Of a DNA stretch of 64,000 nucleotides, positions 17,241 to 26,156 are shown in pieces; position 1 is the first letter of the stretch, and each line of letters opens with the position of its first letter. The position numbers were made by a program, and so were the translations under genes. The notes below the pieces were generated by a model that did not search any database, was not told the origin of the DNA, and saw nothing but the letters and a program-made list of their open reading frames with translations. The DNA is taken from contig NZ_QGTD01000005.1 in assembly GCF_003176895.1 (NCBI RefSeq), positions 186,001-250,000 on the forward strand, written 5' to 3'. The stretch comes from Gracilibacillus dipsosauri. Its GTDB lineage: Bacteria > Bacillota > Bacilli > Bacillales > Amphibacillaceae.

Positions 17241-20030
17241 TCAGCCTCTCTTCCATTGAATAGATTGTAATTTTAATTTTTCTATCCATAGATAAATGTC
17301 CTTCTTATCTTGCCATGGTTTCAATACACAATTGACATCGTTCCATGTCTTCGTATCGATTTCTTTCGAACATAGAGGCTCTAGCATTTTCTCGTTATCA
17401 TATATTTTTAATACACCACTACCTTTAGCGCGGATTGTTATCTGATTGTTATCGCTCGCTTCCACATTTCTGAACATGATCCACCCCTCGTTATCCGTTG
17501 TTACACAAGGTTTCTCCTCTTCGCCTTTTGTTAAATAAACGTTGTCGTATGCATCATAATTCTCGGTAGGAGTGAGGCCATCAAGCGATCTTCCCGTTAT
17601 TTCCTCGCCTTTCATAGGGTATAGATCAGATCTAATAAAAAGCTCTTCACTGGATGAACCTACTAAAAATTGAACAAAGCCTTTTTCAAGTATGTATTGT
17701 TCTTTCCTAACATCAAAGACATGTAATTGATCCGAATGTATCGATATCGTCATACTTTTTTCTTCTTTGGGTAAAAGAACTACTTTTTCAAATCCAACGA
17801 GTAATTTATTTGGTCTTTCGTAATAGGTTTCCGTAAAACGGACATATATTTGCACAACCTCTTTAACTGGTATATTACTTTCATTCCTAATTGTAAAGGA
17901 TAGTTTTATAGGTTGATCATTTGATATGATGGCTGGTTCAGTCTGGAGATTATGATAAGAAACTTCAGCATAGTGTAAGCCATGGCCAAACGGAAATAAT
18001 ACATTGTCTTCCGCATACTGATACGTACTTTTCCCTTTTCGAATATCATAATTCAAAATGGATGGAAGCAGATCATTATTCTTGTACCAGGTCATGCTCA
18101 GCTTTCCTGATGGATTATTTTCACCGAAAAGTGTAGCTGCTAAGCTGTTTCCTAATTCCTGAGAGCCATGCGAACTATAGATAATGGCAGGTATATGCTC
18201 TTTTTCCCAATTTAAAGCATAAGGATAACTACTAATCACGACAAGAATCATGTTAGGGTTTGCTTGATAAACTGCACGAATCAATTCCTGTTGATAATCT
18301 GCTAAATTAATATTTTTCCGATCTTCTGTTTCTTTGCCATTTATCATTGGATGATTTCCTACACAGACAACTGCAACCTCACTATTTTTTGCCATCTCTA
18401 CAGCCTGATCAATACCATTCTCAATAACGATACGCTCAAATTGCGAGGGATCTTGCTCAGAAGTATTGACACGACCTTCTTTATCAATGGATATATTTTC
18501 TCCATTCCAGCTTTCTAATTGGTAGTATGCATTCGTCTTAAGATTAACTTTTACTTTTTCTCGGTTAAACCAATCAAAAACCTCTTCTTTTGTAGCTATA
18601 AAGGAATCAGCAGACTCGTGCAGTGTTAAATATTTACCTGTTACTGGACTCTTAAATAAATGCCAATTTCCACCCCAATCTTCATCTACTATCATCGCTT
18701 TTTTCGGTTCATTTTTTCCTAATGCCATCCATTCTTTCTTTTCATTAATTGTTAACGTTTTTCCACCTTTTGTTCGCCATATAACCCGGTCAAACCCATC
18801 ACAAAAAGAAATTTTGGTATCTGGCAAGTAGTTTTGAATTCCTGCTAGTGGTGTAATGGTATAAGGAGGATAGCCAGTATACCAATCTCGATAAATATGA
18901 TTTGCGGTTGGACCAATGATAGCTATATCTTTAATCTCTTTTGATAGTGGTAGTAATGATTGGTTATTTGTCAAAAGAACAATGGATTCATCTGTTGCCT
19001 CTCTAACCAGCTTCTGATGTTCCACACTACACATTTTGTCTAGATCAACACTGCTGTAAGGGTTTTTGTGATTGTTTTCATCAAAGTGGCCTAAACGAAA
19101 ACGAACTTTTAATATACGATTTACAGCTCTGTCGATATCTTCAGGTTGAATAAGCTGCTTGTCTAGTGCTCTTTTCGCAGCATCCTCGACCACTTTTTTG
19201 CGATCAACAAAACAATCGATTCCTTTTTTTAGTGCATCGGCAAGAGCTTCCTCATAGGTAGGATAATATTTATATTCTTCGACATTTAATGTTAGTGCTC
19301 CACCATCACTGACGATAAATCCATCCATGCCCCATTCCTTTCGAACGATTTCCTCGATTTCATTTATTTGCATGCATGGGATACCATTGACACCATTATA
19401 AGCTGTCATCATTGATAATGCCTTACCTTCTTTAAAGGCAGGTTCAAATGCTTTTAAGTAATATTCTCTTCGGTTTCTTAGATCAATGCTATTAGAGGTG
19501 GATTCTCTTCCGACCTCATTATTATTGCCATAAAAATGCTTAGGAGCTGCAACAAGCTTGACATAGAAAGGATCTTCACCTTGCATCCCTTTAATCAATT
19601 CTTTTGAAAGCTCTCCGGTTAAATGAGGATCCTCACCATAAGCTTCCTCTGTTCTTCCCCATCTAGGGTCTCTTTCCATGTCTATCGTTGGTGCCCACAA
19701 GGTTAATCCTGTCTTCTCATTCTTTAATTGATAAAAAATTCTTGCCTCATCCCCGATCATACTTCCAACCTGATACAGAAGTTGTTTATTCCAGGTTTGG
19801 GACAATCCGATTGGCTGCGGAAAAACACTAGTTTTACTACCTTCCCTATCTACTACTCCGTGCGCTGCTTCCCCTCCAACCGCATATTCTTTTATGCCTA
19901 ACCTTGGTACAGCACTTTGCGAGGTGCTTAAAAGGGTAATTTTTTCATCTAAAGTCAACGCTTCCATTAAAGTTTTTAATCTTTGTTCAAGTGAATATTT
20001 AGTCGATTGAATAATAGCTAAACGATTCAT
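17241..20030 (-). CDS. GH3 beta-glycosidase with an inserted beta-trefoil-like domain
   Basis: 929 residues, cytoplasmic. The GH3 N-terminal barrel has DPRWGRTEEAYGEDP at 121-135, KHFYGNNNE at 164-172 and the nucleophile Asp242 in IVSDGGA. The alpha/beta sandwich is interrupted at about residues 405-535 by an insertion with fascin-like repeats (NWHLFKSPVTGKYLTLHES). A fibronectin-III-like domain (VVQIYVRFTE...LVGFEKV) follows, then a C-terminal beta-rich domain of about 120 residues resembling a carbohydrate-binding fold. GH3 enzymes of this length include beta-glucosidases and beta-xylosidases; the substrate cannot be told. It is the first gene of the operon, directly behind a 16-bp palindromic operator. 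ATG start with AAGGAGG. Confidence 0.88.
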   Translation of the reverse strand: MNRLAIIQSTKYSLEQRLKTLMEALTLDEKITLLSTSQSAVPRLGIKEYAVGGEAAHGVVDREGSKTSVFPQPIGLSQTWNKQLLYQVGSMIGDEARIFYQLKNEKTGLTLWAPTIDMERDPRWGRTEEAYGEDPHLTGELSKELIKGMQGEDPFYVKLVAAPKHFYGNNNEVGRESTSNSIDLRNRREYYLKAFEPAFKEGKALSMMTAYNGVNGIPCMQINEIEEIVRKEWGMDGFIVSDGGALTLNVEEYKYYPTYEEALADALKKGIDCFVDRKKVVEDAAKRALDKQLIQPEDIDRAVNRILKVRFRLGHFDENNHKNPYSSVDLDKMCSVEHQKLVREATDESIVLLTNNQSLLPLSKEIKDIAIIGPTANHIYRDWYTGYPPYTITPLAGIQNYLPDTKISFCDGFDRVIWRTKGGKTLTINEKKEWMALGKNEPKKAMIVDEDWGGNWHLFKSPVTGKYLTLHESADSFIATKEEVFDWFNREKVKVNLKTNAYYQLESWNGENISIDKEGRVNTSEQDPSQFERIVIENGIDQAVEMAKNSEVAVVCVGNHPMINGKETEDRKNINLADYQQELIRAVYQANPNMILVVISSYPYALNWEKEHIPAIIYSSHGSQELGNSLAATLFGENNPSGKLSMTWYKNNDLLPSILNYDIRKGKSTYQYAEDNVLFPFGHGLHYAEVSYHNLQTEPAIISNDQPIKLSFTIRNESNIPVKEVVQIYVRFTETYYERPNKLLVGFEKVVLLPKEEKSMTISIHSDQLHVFDVRKEQYILEKGFVQFLVGSSSEELFIRSDLYPMKGEEITGRSLDGLTPTENYDAYDNVYLTKGEEEKPCVTTDNEGWIMFRNVEASDNNQITIRAKGSGVLKIYDNEKMLEPLCSKEIDTKTWNDVNCVLKPWQDKKDIYLWIEKLKLQSIQWKRG

Positions 20031-20045
20031 TTAAAACCCTCCTTG

Positions 20046-20061
20046 AAGAAACCGGTTTCTT
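20046..20061. promoter_or_regulatory. LacI-type palindromic operator before the GH3 operon
   Basis: Perfect 16-bp palindrome AAGAAACCGGTTTCTT located 16 bp upstream of the GH3 start codon, abutting the ribosome binding site. The form GAAACCGGTTTC is that of LacI-family operators. No LacI-family gene lies in the window, so the regulator would be distal. Confidence 0.55.
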
Positions 20062-20434
20062 TTTTTTACAAAAAAATAGTGCATTTTTAAAAAAAGTTCC
20101 TACGATGTCTGATGGCATGTTTCATTTATTAAGCAATATGGTTAAAAGGGATTACCTCATACTTAAAATGCTCCTATAAATTTATTTTATATATCATTAT
20201 ATTAGAAAACCTTAGTATGAAAAACCAATAAAATTAGACATAAAAACATTAAATTATAGTGATTCTTTATGAATTTCCAATTAAATACAGTTCCTTATTA
20301 TATTACTTTCTTTTATGTTTTCGTCAAAAGAATATATTCTCTATTATTTATCATCAATAAACCTTACCTCTTTAATCAAGTGATTCATATTGATAAACTC
20401 TTAGCTAGAGGAGACGTACATTGAATGACGCTTG
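20062..20434. other. Intergenic region before the GH3 operon
   Basis: AT-rich, no gene seen. It presumably holds the GH3 operon promoter; a TATAAT element on the minus strand near 20195 lacks a good -35 partner. The MFS gene ends at 20435 without an obvious strong terminator. Confidence 0.3.
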
Positions 20435-21568
20435 TCAGTCTTCCTGCTTCGTCTTCCGTTTTATCCATAATAGGAAAATAGAGGTAAAGGAAACTGCTGT
20501 CGCTAACTGATACATCTGATTTATTTCGATAAAACGTAATAACCACCCAGCTATTAAATTCCCTATTATTCCGGCTAAACCGAGTGCCACTGCCCAATAA
20601 ATTGTTTGACCAGTTGCTCGGTATTTAATAGGTGTCAGCTCATCAACATAAGCGACAGCAACAAAATAATGAATGCTATATGATAGACTTAGTAAGATTT
20701 GTGACCATACTAATGTATCTAGATTGTCGCTTATACCTAGTACAAGCCAACGTAGGCCATAAAAAAAAGCTACTGATGTTAACAATATAGGAAAAGTAAA
20801 AACACTCATTAGTTTTTTTGACATAGAGAAAAATGGGACTTCTAAAATGGATTTAATTAAGAGAGCGATACCAACTAAACTAATCGATGCACCTAAATCC
20901 TGTAAGTATACGGCATAAAAGGAGTTATTTGCATGAACTGGCAAGTGTAAAAAAAAGCTGAAGATTAGAAATAGAGAAAATGCTGGATTATAAAATAAAC
21001 GAATAACCTTCTTTAAATGAAACTGCTTTTTTTTAGCTGTCTGAACCGGTAATTGAAGTGCAAGGATTAGAGCAAAAACAATTAAACTACTATGTAAAAC
21101 AAACATAATATCTAAACCAAAAATGTCTAGCAATCTTCCAATCGCCACCACCCCTACTGCGTATCCTATGGATCCCCACAGACGAATCTTTCCAAAATCT
21201 TTTCTACTTCCAATTATTGATATTGCTGTCACATCTGCAATCGGCGGAATAGCACTATGAAAAAAGAAATAAATAATATTTAAAATGAGTAAATGTTCAA
21301 AATTTATAGTAATAGGAAACCACAAGGCAGTTGTTGCTGCACCTAAAATCATAATCAATAATGTTATTTTAGGGGAATTAAGATAATCGGTTAACATGCC
21401 CCATAACGGTTGTGCAACGACCATTACCATCGGGCCAACCGCAAATAATACACTAATTTCCACAGAGTTTAATCCGAAATCGACGTAGAATAAATTTAAA
21501 AATTGAAATGCACCAGTACCAAGAGAAAAACAAAAGTAAAATAACTTTAAAAATCGATACTTGTTCAT
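20435..21568 (-). CDS. MFS transporter (LacY/YwbF-like, MFS_1_like group)
   Basis: 377 residues, 11-12 hydrophobic segments and short loops. The N-terminal half includes a QPLWGMLTDY loop between helices 2 and 3 and RLWGSIGYAVG at about residues 130-140, both typical of the LacY / 3-phenylpropionate-permease-like branch of the major facilitator superfamily. The likely role is proton-coupled uptake or export of a small sugar or glycoside. It follows the Gfo/ABC gene run but is separated from it by a terminator at 21707-21734, so it probably has its own promoter. ATG start with AAGGAAGG. Substrate unknown. Confidence 0.8.
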   Translation of the reverse strand: MNKYRFLKLFYFCFSLGTGAFQFLNLFYVDFGLNSVEISVLFAVGPMVMVVAQPLWGMLTDYLNSPKITLLIMILGAATTALWFPITINFEHLLILNIIYFFFHSAIPPIADVTAISIIGSRKDFGKIRLWGSIGYAVGVVAIGRLLDIFGLDIMFVLHSSLIVFALILALQLPVQTAKKKQFHLKKVIRLFYNPAFSLFLIFSFFLHLPVHANNSFYAVYLQDLGASISLVGIALLIKSILEVPFFSMSKKLMSVFTFPILLTSVAFFYGLRWLVLGISDNLDTLVWSQILLSLSYSIHYFVAVAYVDELTPIKYRATGQTIYWAVALGLAGIIGNLIAGWLLRFIEINQMYQLATAVSFTSIFLLWIKRKTKQED

Positions 21569-21706
21569 CGTTAAATTATCCTTCCTTATAAGAAAATTGC
21601 TAACCTTAGGTGAGTCACTTTTTCTACTTTATGAGAAATGTCCATATATTGTAGAATACTGAAGCTATCCAATGATAAGCATTTATTAACAAAAAAATTA
21701 AATAAG

Positions 21707-21734
21707 ACCTTGTACCAAACAAATGATACAAGGT
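21707..21734 (-). terminator. Rho-independent terminator of the Gfo/ABC gene run
   Basis: Arms ACCTTGTA / TACAAGGT with a 12-nt loop and T-rich sequence downstream on the minus strand, just after the stop of the dehydrogenase gene at 21749. Confidence 0.7.
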
Positions 21735-21748
21735 TTTTTTAATCTAAT

Positions 21749-22798
21749 TTAAAACTGGACTTCGATTCCTTTTTCACTCGATTCATAAATACCACAAAGT
21801 ATCTTCATTATTTCAACACCATCTTCCACAGGGCTAAAAGTTTGTGTTTCACCTTTTACACTTGCAATAAAATGATCAATTTCATTTTGAAAGGCCTGCA
21901 CAAAGTCAAAGGATTTATTGTCTATTTGTGGAGCGGCATTTAAAATAGTATTATATCTCTCTGTAATTACATGTAGTTCTGGCTCTAGTTCGATTCCTCC
22001 GTTTTCTCCATAGAGATTTACAGTAATCATATCTTCTTTGGCGTGAAGAGTAAAACTAACATCTACCATTAGAGATGCTCCATTTTCAAAACGAATAATA
22101 GCATTTGCTAAATCTTCAACAGTATTTTTACTTGGATCATAATCTGCCGCTTGATAAAATGATAAATTTTCAACATTTGAGCGGTTACCAAGCTTACTAT
22201 ATGTATTTCCACTAACTGACTTCACTTTTGGCTTACCCATTAAGTACCAACATATATCAATAACATGTACACCTAAGTCTATTAGTGGGCCGCCTCCTGA
22301 ACGTTCTTTATCAGCAAACCAACCACCTGGATTTCCCAATCTTCGTAAACATGAAGCTTTTGCATAATAAATTTCACCTAAATCCCCGCCATCGACAAAT
22401 TTTTTAACAATTTTGGTGTTTGTCGCATATCTGCGCACAAAGCCTACTTGTAAAATTTTACCGCTACTTTTAACGGCCTCCTCCACTTTCAATGCTTCTT
22501 CTACTGTTTTACAGAGAGGCTTTTCTACTAGAACGTGCTTCCCTGATTGTAAGGAAGCAATAGCTATTTCAGCATGTGTATTGTTCCATGTACATATGCT
22601 TACTGCTTCAATATCTTTATTTGCTAGCAATTGAAGATAATCTGTGTATACATGTGTTGCTTGATACTTATTTGCTTTTTCATTGGCCCTTTTTTTATTC
22701 AGATCACAAATTGCAAAAATCTCCACTTCTGGATGATGATGATATGACTCTAAGTGACTTTCAGAGATTGATCCAGCTCCAATGATACCTATTTTCAT
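21749..22798 (-). CDS. Gfo/Idh/MocA family oxidoreductase A
   Basis: About 349 residues. Rossmann start MKIGIIGAGSISESH (residues 1-15), then VEKPL near residue 95, the EKP lysine motif shared by sugar dehydrogenases of this family. The C-terminal alpha/beta domain carries GGWF, SGGGPLIDLGVHVID, with the Asp/His pair of the active site. NAD(P)-dependent oxidation or reduction of a sugar ring hydroxyl is expected. I use the ATG at 22798 with AGGAGG eight bases upstream; an ATG at 22828 lacks a site and would overlap the upstream gene. It lies 14 bp after the TIM-barrel gene at 22813-23676 and is the last gene of the run starting at 32191. Confidence 0.88.
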   Translation of the reverse strand: MKIGIIGAGSISESHLESYHHHPEVEIFAICDLNKKRANEKANKYQATHVYTDYLQLLANKDIEAVSICTWNNTHAEIAIASLQSGKHVLVEKPLCKTVEEALKVEEAVKSSGKILQVGFVRRYATNTKIVKKFVDGGDLGEIYYAKASCLRRLGNPGGWFADKERSGGGPLIDLGVHVIDICWYLMGKPKVKSVSGNTYSKLGNRSNVENLSFYQAADYDPSKNTVEDLANAIIRFENGASLMVDVSFTLHAKEDMITVNLYGENGGIELEPELHVITERYNTILNAAPQIDNKSFDFVQAFQNEIDHFIASVKGETQTFSPVEDGVEIMKILCGIYESSEKGIEVQF

Positions 22799-22812
22799 GT
22801 TAAAATCCTCCT

Positions 22813-23676
22813 TTATATTTCGTTCCACATTCTTCGAAGATTGTCTAGGCTAAGCTTTGATGCCCGCCTGCTATCCTCCATACCTTCAAACTCGACAGAT
22901 AGATATCCGTCATATCCATTATCTTTTATTACTCTTAGAACTTCTCTCATCGGAATGTCACCATGACCCACTATGGCACCGCGTAGATAATCTCCAGAAA
23001 TAGTCTCTAGCCACCCTTCTCCTGGATATAGATGGGCAGGACGATGATAAAAATCTTTTATATGCACCATTGAGGCATAACGTATATTTTTCTTAACAGC
23101 TGTAACAGGATTTTCATCGGCACACAAGAAATTACCAACATCTAAAGTCGTTTTAAAATTCGCACGGTTTACATGGTGAAGAACAGTTTGAACTCGATCA
23201 CTAGCTTGCACATAATAACCATGATTTTCAATACTTGTAGTTATGCCGTATTGGCTTGCATAATTAGCAATTTCTTGACAAGCCTCCACAAGCATTGGTA
23301 AATCTGCTTCGAAATTTGCAATGGATGTTTCGGGAATCGGTCTCCAAGCAATATCATGACGCATCAGTTTAACACCTAGTTGATGTGCAATATCTACCTC
23401 TTTTTTCACACGGTTCATTTCTGCTTGATAACTTTCTTTATTAGGTTGTAGAAAATTCGCACCAATCGCATAATTGGATATATCTAGACCAAGTTCTTTT
23501 GCCTTATTGCGGACCTTCTCTATTTGAGTTTGATCTTCTAATGTAAAACCCAAATTAGGTACTAATTCAACATGTTCTCCCCCTTGTTCTGCGATCCATT
23601 CCATTACATCAAGAATAGTCATTTCGCCAGATTTCAAAGTAGCAAACAAGCTATATGAGCTTAACCCTATTTTCAT
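22813..23676 (-). CDS. Xylose-isomerase-like TIM barrel protein A (sugar isomerase/epimerase/lyase)
   Basis: 287 residues of the AP-endonuclease-2 / sugar phosphate isomerase superfamily. Likely metal ligands are Glu in SIENHG, Asp in TLDVGNF, His in MVHIKDF and VGHGD, and Glu in SVEFEG, the usual E-D-H-E set. Members act as 3-keto-sugar epimerases, isomerases, dehydratases or lyases on oxidised sugars, and pairing with Gfo dehydrogenases is the recurrent context for the non-phosphorylated substrates. It is followed at once by dehydrogenase A. ATG start with AAAGGAG. Confidence 0.82.
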   Translation of the reverse strand: MKIGLSSYSLFATLKSGEMTILDVMEWIAEQGGEHVELVPNLGFTLEDQTQIEKVRNKAKELGLDISNYAIGANFLQPNKESYQAEMNRVKKEVDIAHQLGVKLMRHDIAWRPIPETSIANFEADLPMLVEACQEIANYASQYGITTSIENHGYYVQASDRVQTVLHHVNRANFKTTLDVGNFLCADENPVTAVKKNIRYASMVHIKDFYHRPAHLYPGEGWLETISGDYLRGAIVGHGDIPMREVLRVIKDNGYDGYLSVEFEGMEDSRRASKLSLDNLRRMWNEI

Positions 23677-23736
23677 GCCTATAAATCTCCTTTAATTTGA
23701 ATTTCAGCTTACTAGTTGCGTCATTTTCCTCTATTA

Positions 23737-23775
23737 GGTGAGCGTAGGGGAACAAAAACATCCTCTACACTCACC
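23737..23775 (-). terminator. Stem-loop between binding-protein and TIM-barrel genes
   Basis: Arms GGTGAG-c-GTAGGGGA and TCCTCTAC-a-CTCACC. No T-run follows, so it is probably a stability or processing element at the 3' end of the binding-protein message. Confidence 0.5.
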
Positions 23776-23783
23776 AGCTTCTA

Positions 23784-25157
23784 TTATTGATTAGCGGACC
23801 ATTTTTCAGCTCTATCTTGAAGATCGTCTAAATAGCTTTGAATATCAGGAGCATCCCCATTGTGCGCTTGGCTAATAAAACCATTTACAGCAGGGGCAAT
23901 CTCACTTCCAAAGAATGGGTTAGCCTCATCCATTAAGGTCGAATTGGTCACACTAGCGATTTCAGCTGCAGTTTTCATATACTTATCCTGATCTGAAACA
24001 AAGTCTGCATCTACTAGAGTTGGAGTATACGTGTATTCTTGATAATTATGCTTTTGGGCTTCATAACCTGTTAAAAACTTTAATACTTCCCAGGAAGCAT
24101 CCACATTTTGCGTGTCTTTCGCCATAACGAATGGATCGACGGCAACCCAGCCCTCACCTTCAGGCCCTAAGTTAAGAACTGATTCAAAACGCTCTAATAA
24201 CTCTTCATTATCAGATGCTCTCACTTCTGCCATTGTACTTGCGCCAGTTGCATCCAGATGGATCGCAATATTATTGTTTTCTAAACCAAAGCTTTCATTT
24301 CCTAATGCATTTAAAAAGTCGGAGGGTGGTAACTGAGCAGCTTTTTCTAGCCATTCAAAGACTTTTACCATTTCAGGAGAATTTAAGCTCCAATCTATAT
24401 TTTTAGGATCATCTAACGTTCCTTCTCCCCCAGTCGCACCATAAGCATGTGTTAGAGCAACAAAGGTAGAGAGATTTAAAGACTTACCATCCAACCATAA
24501 TCCATAATTTTGTTCGCCTGTCTCAGGATTTTCGCCAGTCATTTGCTTAGCCTTTTCTAGAATTTCTTCAGGAGTTGGATTTTCTGATAAATACTCTACT
24601 CCCCATTGGTCAAATAATTGTTTATCATAGATGGTAACCCGTCGTCCCAAAACAGCAGGAATTCCAAAATGAGCAGACTTATCTGGAGACTTAGTACTGT
24701 ACGAGTTCTCCCATACTCCTTTTAAATATATACTCGGATCAAAATTGGTGTCGTCTTCGATTAAGTCATCTAATTCTCGTAGTAATCCTTGTTGATACCA
24801 TTGAGTAGCAAAAGCTCCTCCGGTATACAATATATCGACATCACCTGATTGTAACATTGCCGTTTGTTTTGATTGCGCATTTTCCCAGGGAACCTGTGTT
24901 AATTCTATCTTAATATTCGGGAATCTAGGTTGAAACTCTTCTTCAATAAAAGTTTGCATGCCTTTGTTCTCTATACCTGTTATTGGATCAATTCCATCTT
25001 CTAGCTGAAAACCTGCCAACGCCACCCTAACAGTACCTTCAATCTCAGAGACAACTTCAATATCACTGTTTTGACTATCAGAACTTGAACTATCTGAACA
25101 TGCAACAAGTAACGGAATAAATAGAATAACCAACCAACAAACTAATTTACTTCTCAT
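23784..25157 (-). CDS. ABC transporter sugar-binding lipoprotein (family 1, CUT1)
   Basis: 457 residues. Type II signal peptide with lipobox LLVAC, lipidated Cys20, then a Ser-rich linker. The mature domain has the family-1 solute-binding pattern of MalE/UgpB types (EGTVRVALAGFQ, then LTQVPWENAQSKQTAMLQSGD and DILYTGG). It belongs with the MalF/MalG-type permeases at 25245-27095. This is a different class from the four LplA-type binding proteins in the window. The ligand is unknown; its place inside the Gfo/TIM run suggests it brings in the substrate of those enzymes. ATG start with AAGGGGAG. Confidence 0.9.
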   Translation of the reverse strand: MRSKLVCWLVILFIPLLVACSDSSSSDSQNSDIEVVSEIEGTVRVALAGFQLEDGIDPITGIENKGMQTFIEEEFQPRFPNIKIELTQVPWENAQSKQTAMLQSGDVDILYTGGAFATQWYQQGLLRELDDLIEDDTNFDPSIYLKGVWENSYSTKSPDKSAHFGIPAVLGRRVTIYDKQLFDQWGVEYLSENPTPEEILEKAKQMTGENPETGEQNYGLWLDGKSLNLSTFVALTHAYGATGGEGTLDDPKNIDWSLNSPEMVKVFEWLEKAAQLPPSDFLNALGNESFGLENNNIAIHLDATGASTMAEVRASDNEELLERFESVLNLGPEGEGWVAVDPFVMAKDTQNVDASWEVLKFLTGYEAQKHNYQEYTYTPTLVDADFVSDQDKYMKTAAEIASVTNSTLMDEANPFFGSEIAPAVNGFISQAHNGDAPDIQSYLDDLQDRAEKWSANQ

Positions 25158-25244
25158 TACTAGCTCCCCTTTTTATTAAGTTTTTTCTTCGTTCGAACCA
25201 GCCTAACCATTTATAGAAGTAATCCCCTCCTTCTCTTACAATTT

Positions 25245-26141
25245 TTATTGTTTGATTCCCGATAAAGCAATACTTTCCACGATGTATCTTTGCAGGAATA
25301 AATAAGTAATAATAACTGGGAGTAAGCTTACTGTTGTTGCAGCCATAATGACTGATGGTAAAGGAAGAGTTTTATTATACGAAAACATGGCTAACCCGAG
25401 TTGAATGGTAAATTTATCTGGAGTTTGCAACGCCAATAGTGGCCACAGCAAATCATTCCAAACCGCCAAGAATTGTAAAATTGTCATCGTTGCTAGAATT
25501 GGAACACATAAAGGTAAGTAGACTTTAACAAATACTTGAAATTCATTTGCACCATCGATAATCGCCGCTTCTCTTAAAGTACTTGGAAGCTGATCTATAA
25601 AAGATTTTGCTAAAAATGTACCAAATGCAAAATTTAACGCCGGTAAATAAAATGCCCAATAACTATCAAGCAATTCTAACCAGTCAAATAATAAATACTG
25701 TGGTATCATGGTCATTTCAAATGGAATCATCATTGTACTTAATGCCAGAACCAATACAATTGTAGCGCCTTTAAATTTTAATTTTGAAATGGCATAGCCA
25801 GACAACAGTGCAGATCCTAAGCTTACGACAATTACTCCTACTGAAACGATTAATGAATTTAAAATGTATTTGAACATTGGGATATTTGTAAAGGCTAATT
25901 TGTAAGTTTTTAAAGAAAACTCTTCAGGCCAAAAACGTGGTGGGAAAGGTATATTCAACCTTGCTTGCCAATCAAAGCTAGTAAGAACCATCCACAAAAA
26001 CGGGATGATCATAATGAGTGAGCCTATTGATAAAACTACCATTAATAAGATGTTTCCAAAAAGTCTCTGTTTTTTAGCAGAACGTCCAAAACTCTTGTTA
26101 GAATACGACTCCTTTAAATGACTAACACTCGAAGGTTCCAA
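25245..26141 (-). CDS. ABC transporter permease (MalG-type)
   Basis: 298 residues, six membrane helices after a ~28-residue hydrophilic tail. The EAA loop is REAAIIDGANEF near residues 188-199 and the ending IVESIALSGIKQ is typical of MalG-type subunits. The start is TTG at 26141, ten bases after AAGGAG; no better ATG is available. It is co-transcribed with the MalF-type gene 15 bp upstream. Together with the binding protein at 23784 it makes a complete CUT1 importer lacking only the ATPase. Confidence 0.92.
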   Translation of the reverse strand: MEPSSVSHLKESYSNKSFGRSAKKQRLFGNILLMVVLSIGSLIMIIPFLWMVLTSFDWQARLNIPFPPRFWPEEFSLKTYKLAFTNIPMFKYILNSLIVSVGVIVVSLGSALLSGYAISKLKFKGATIVLVLALSTMMIPFEMTMIPQYLLFDWLELLDSYWAFYLPALNFAFGTFLAKSFIDQLPSTLREAAIIDGANEFQVFVKVYLPLCVPILATMTILQFLAVWNDLLWPLLALQTPDKFTIQLGLAMFSYNKTLPLPSVIMAATTVSLLPVIITYLFLQRYIVESIALSGIKQ

Positions 26142-26156
26142 TTATTACACACTCCT

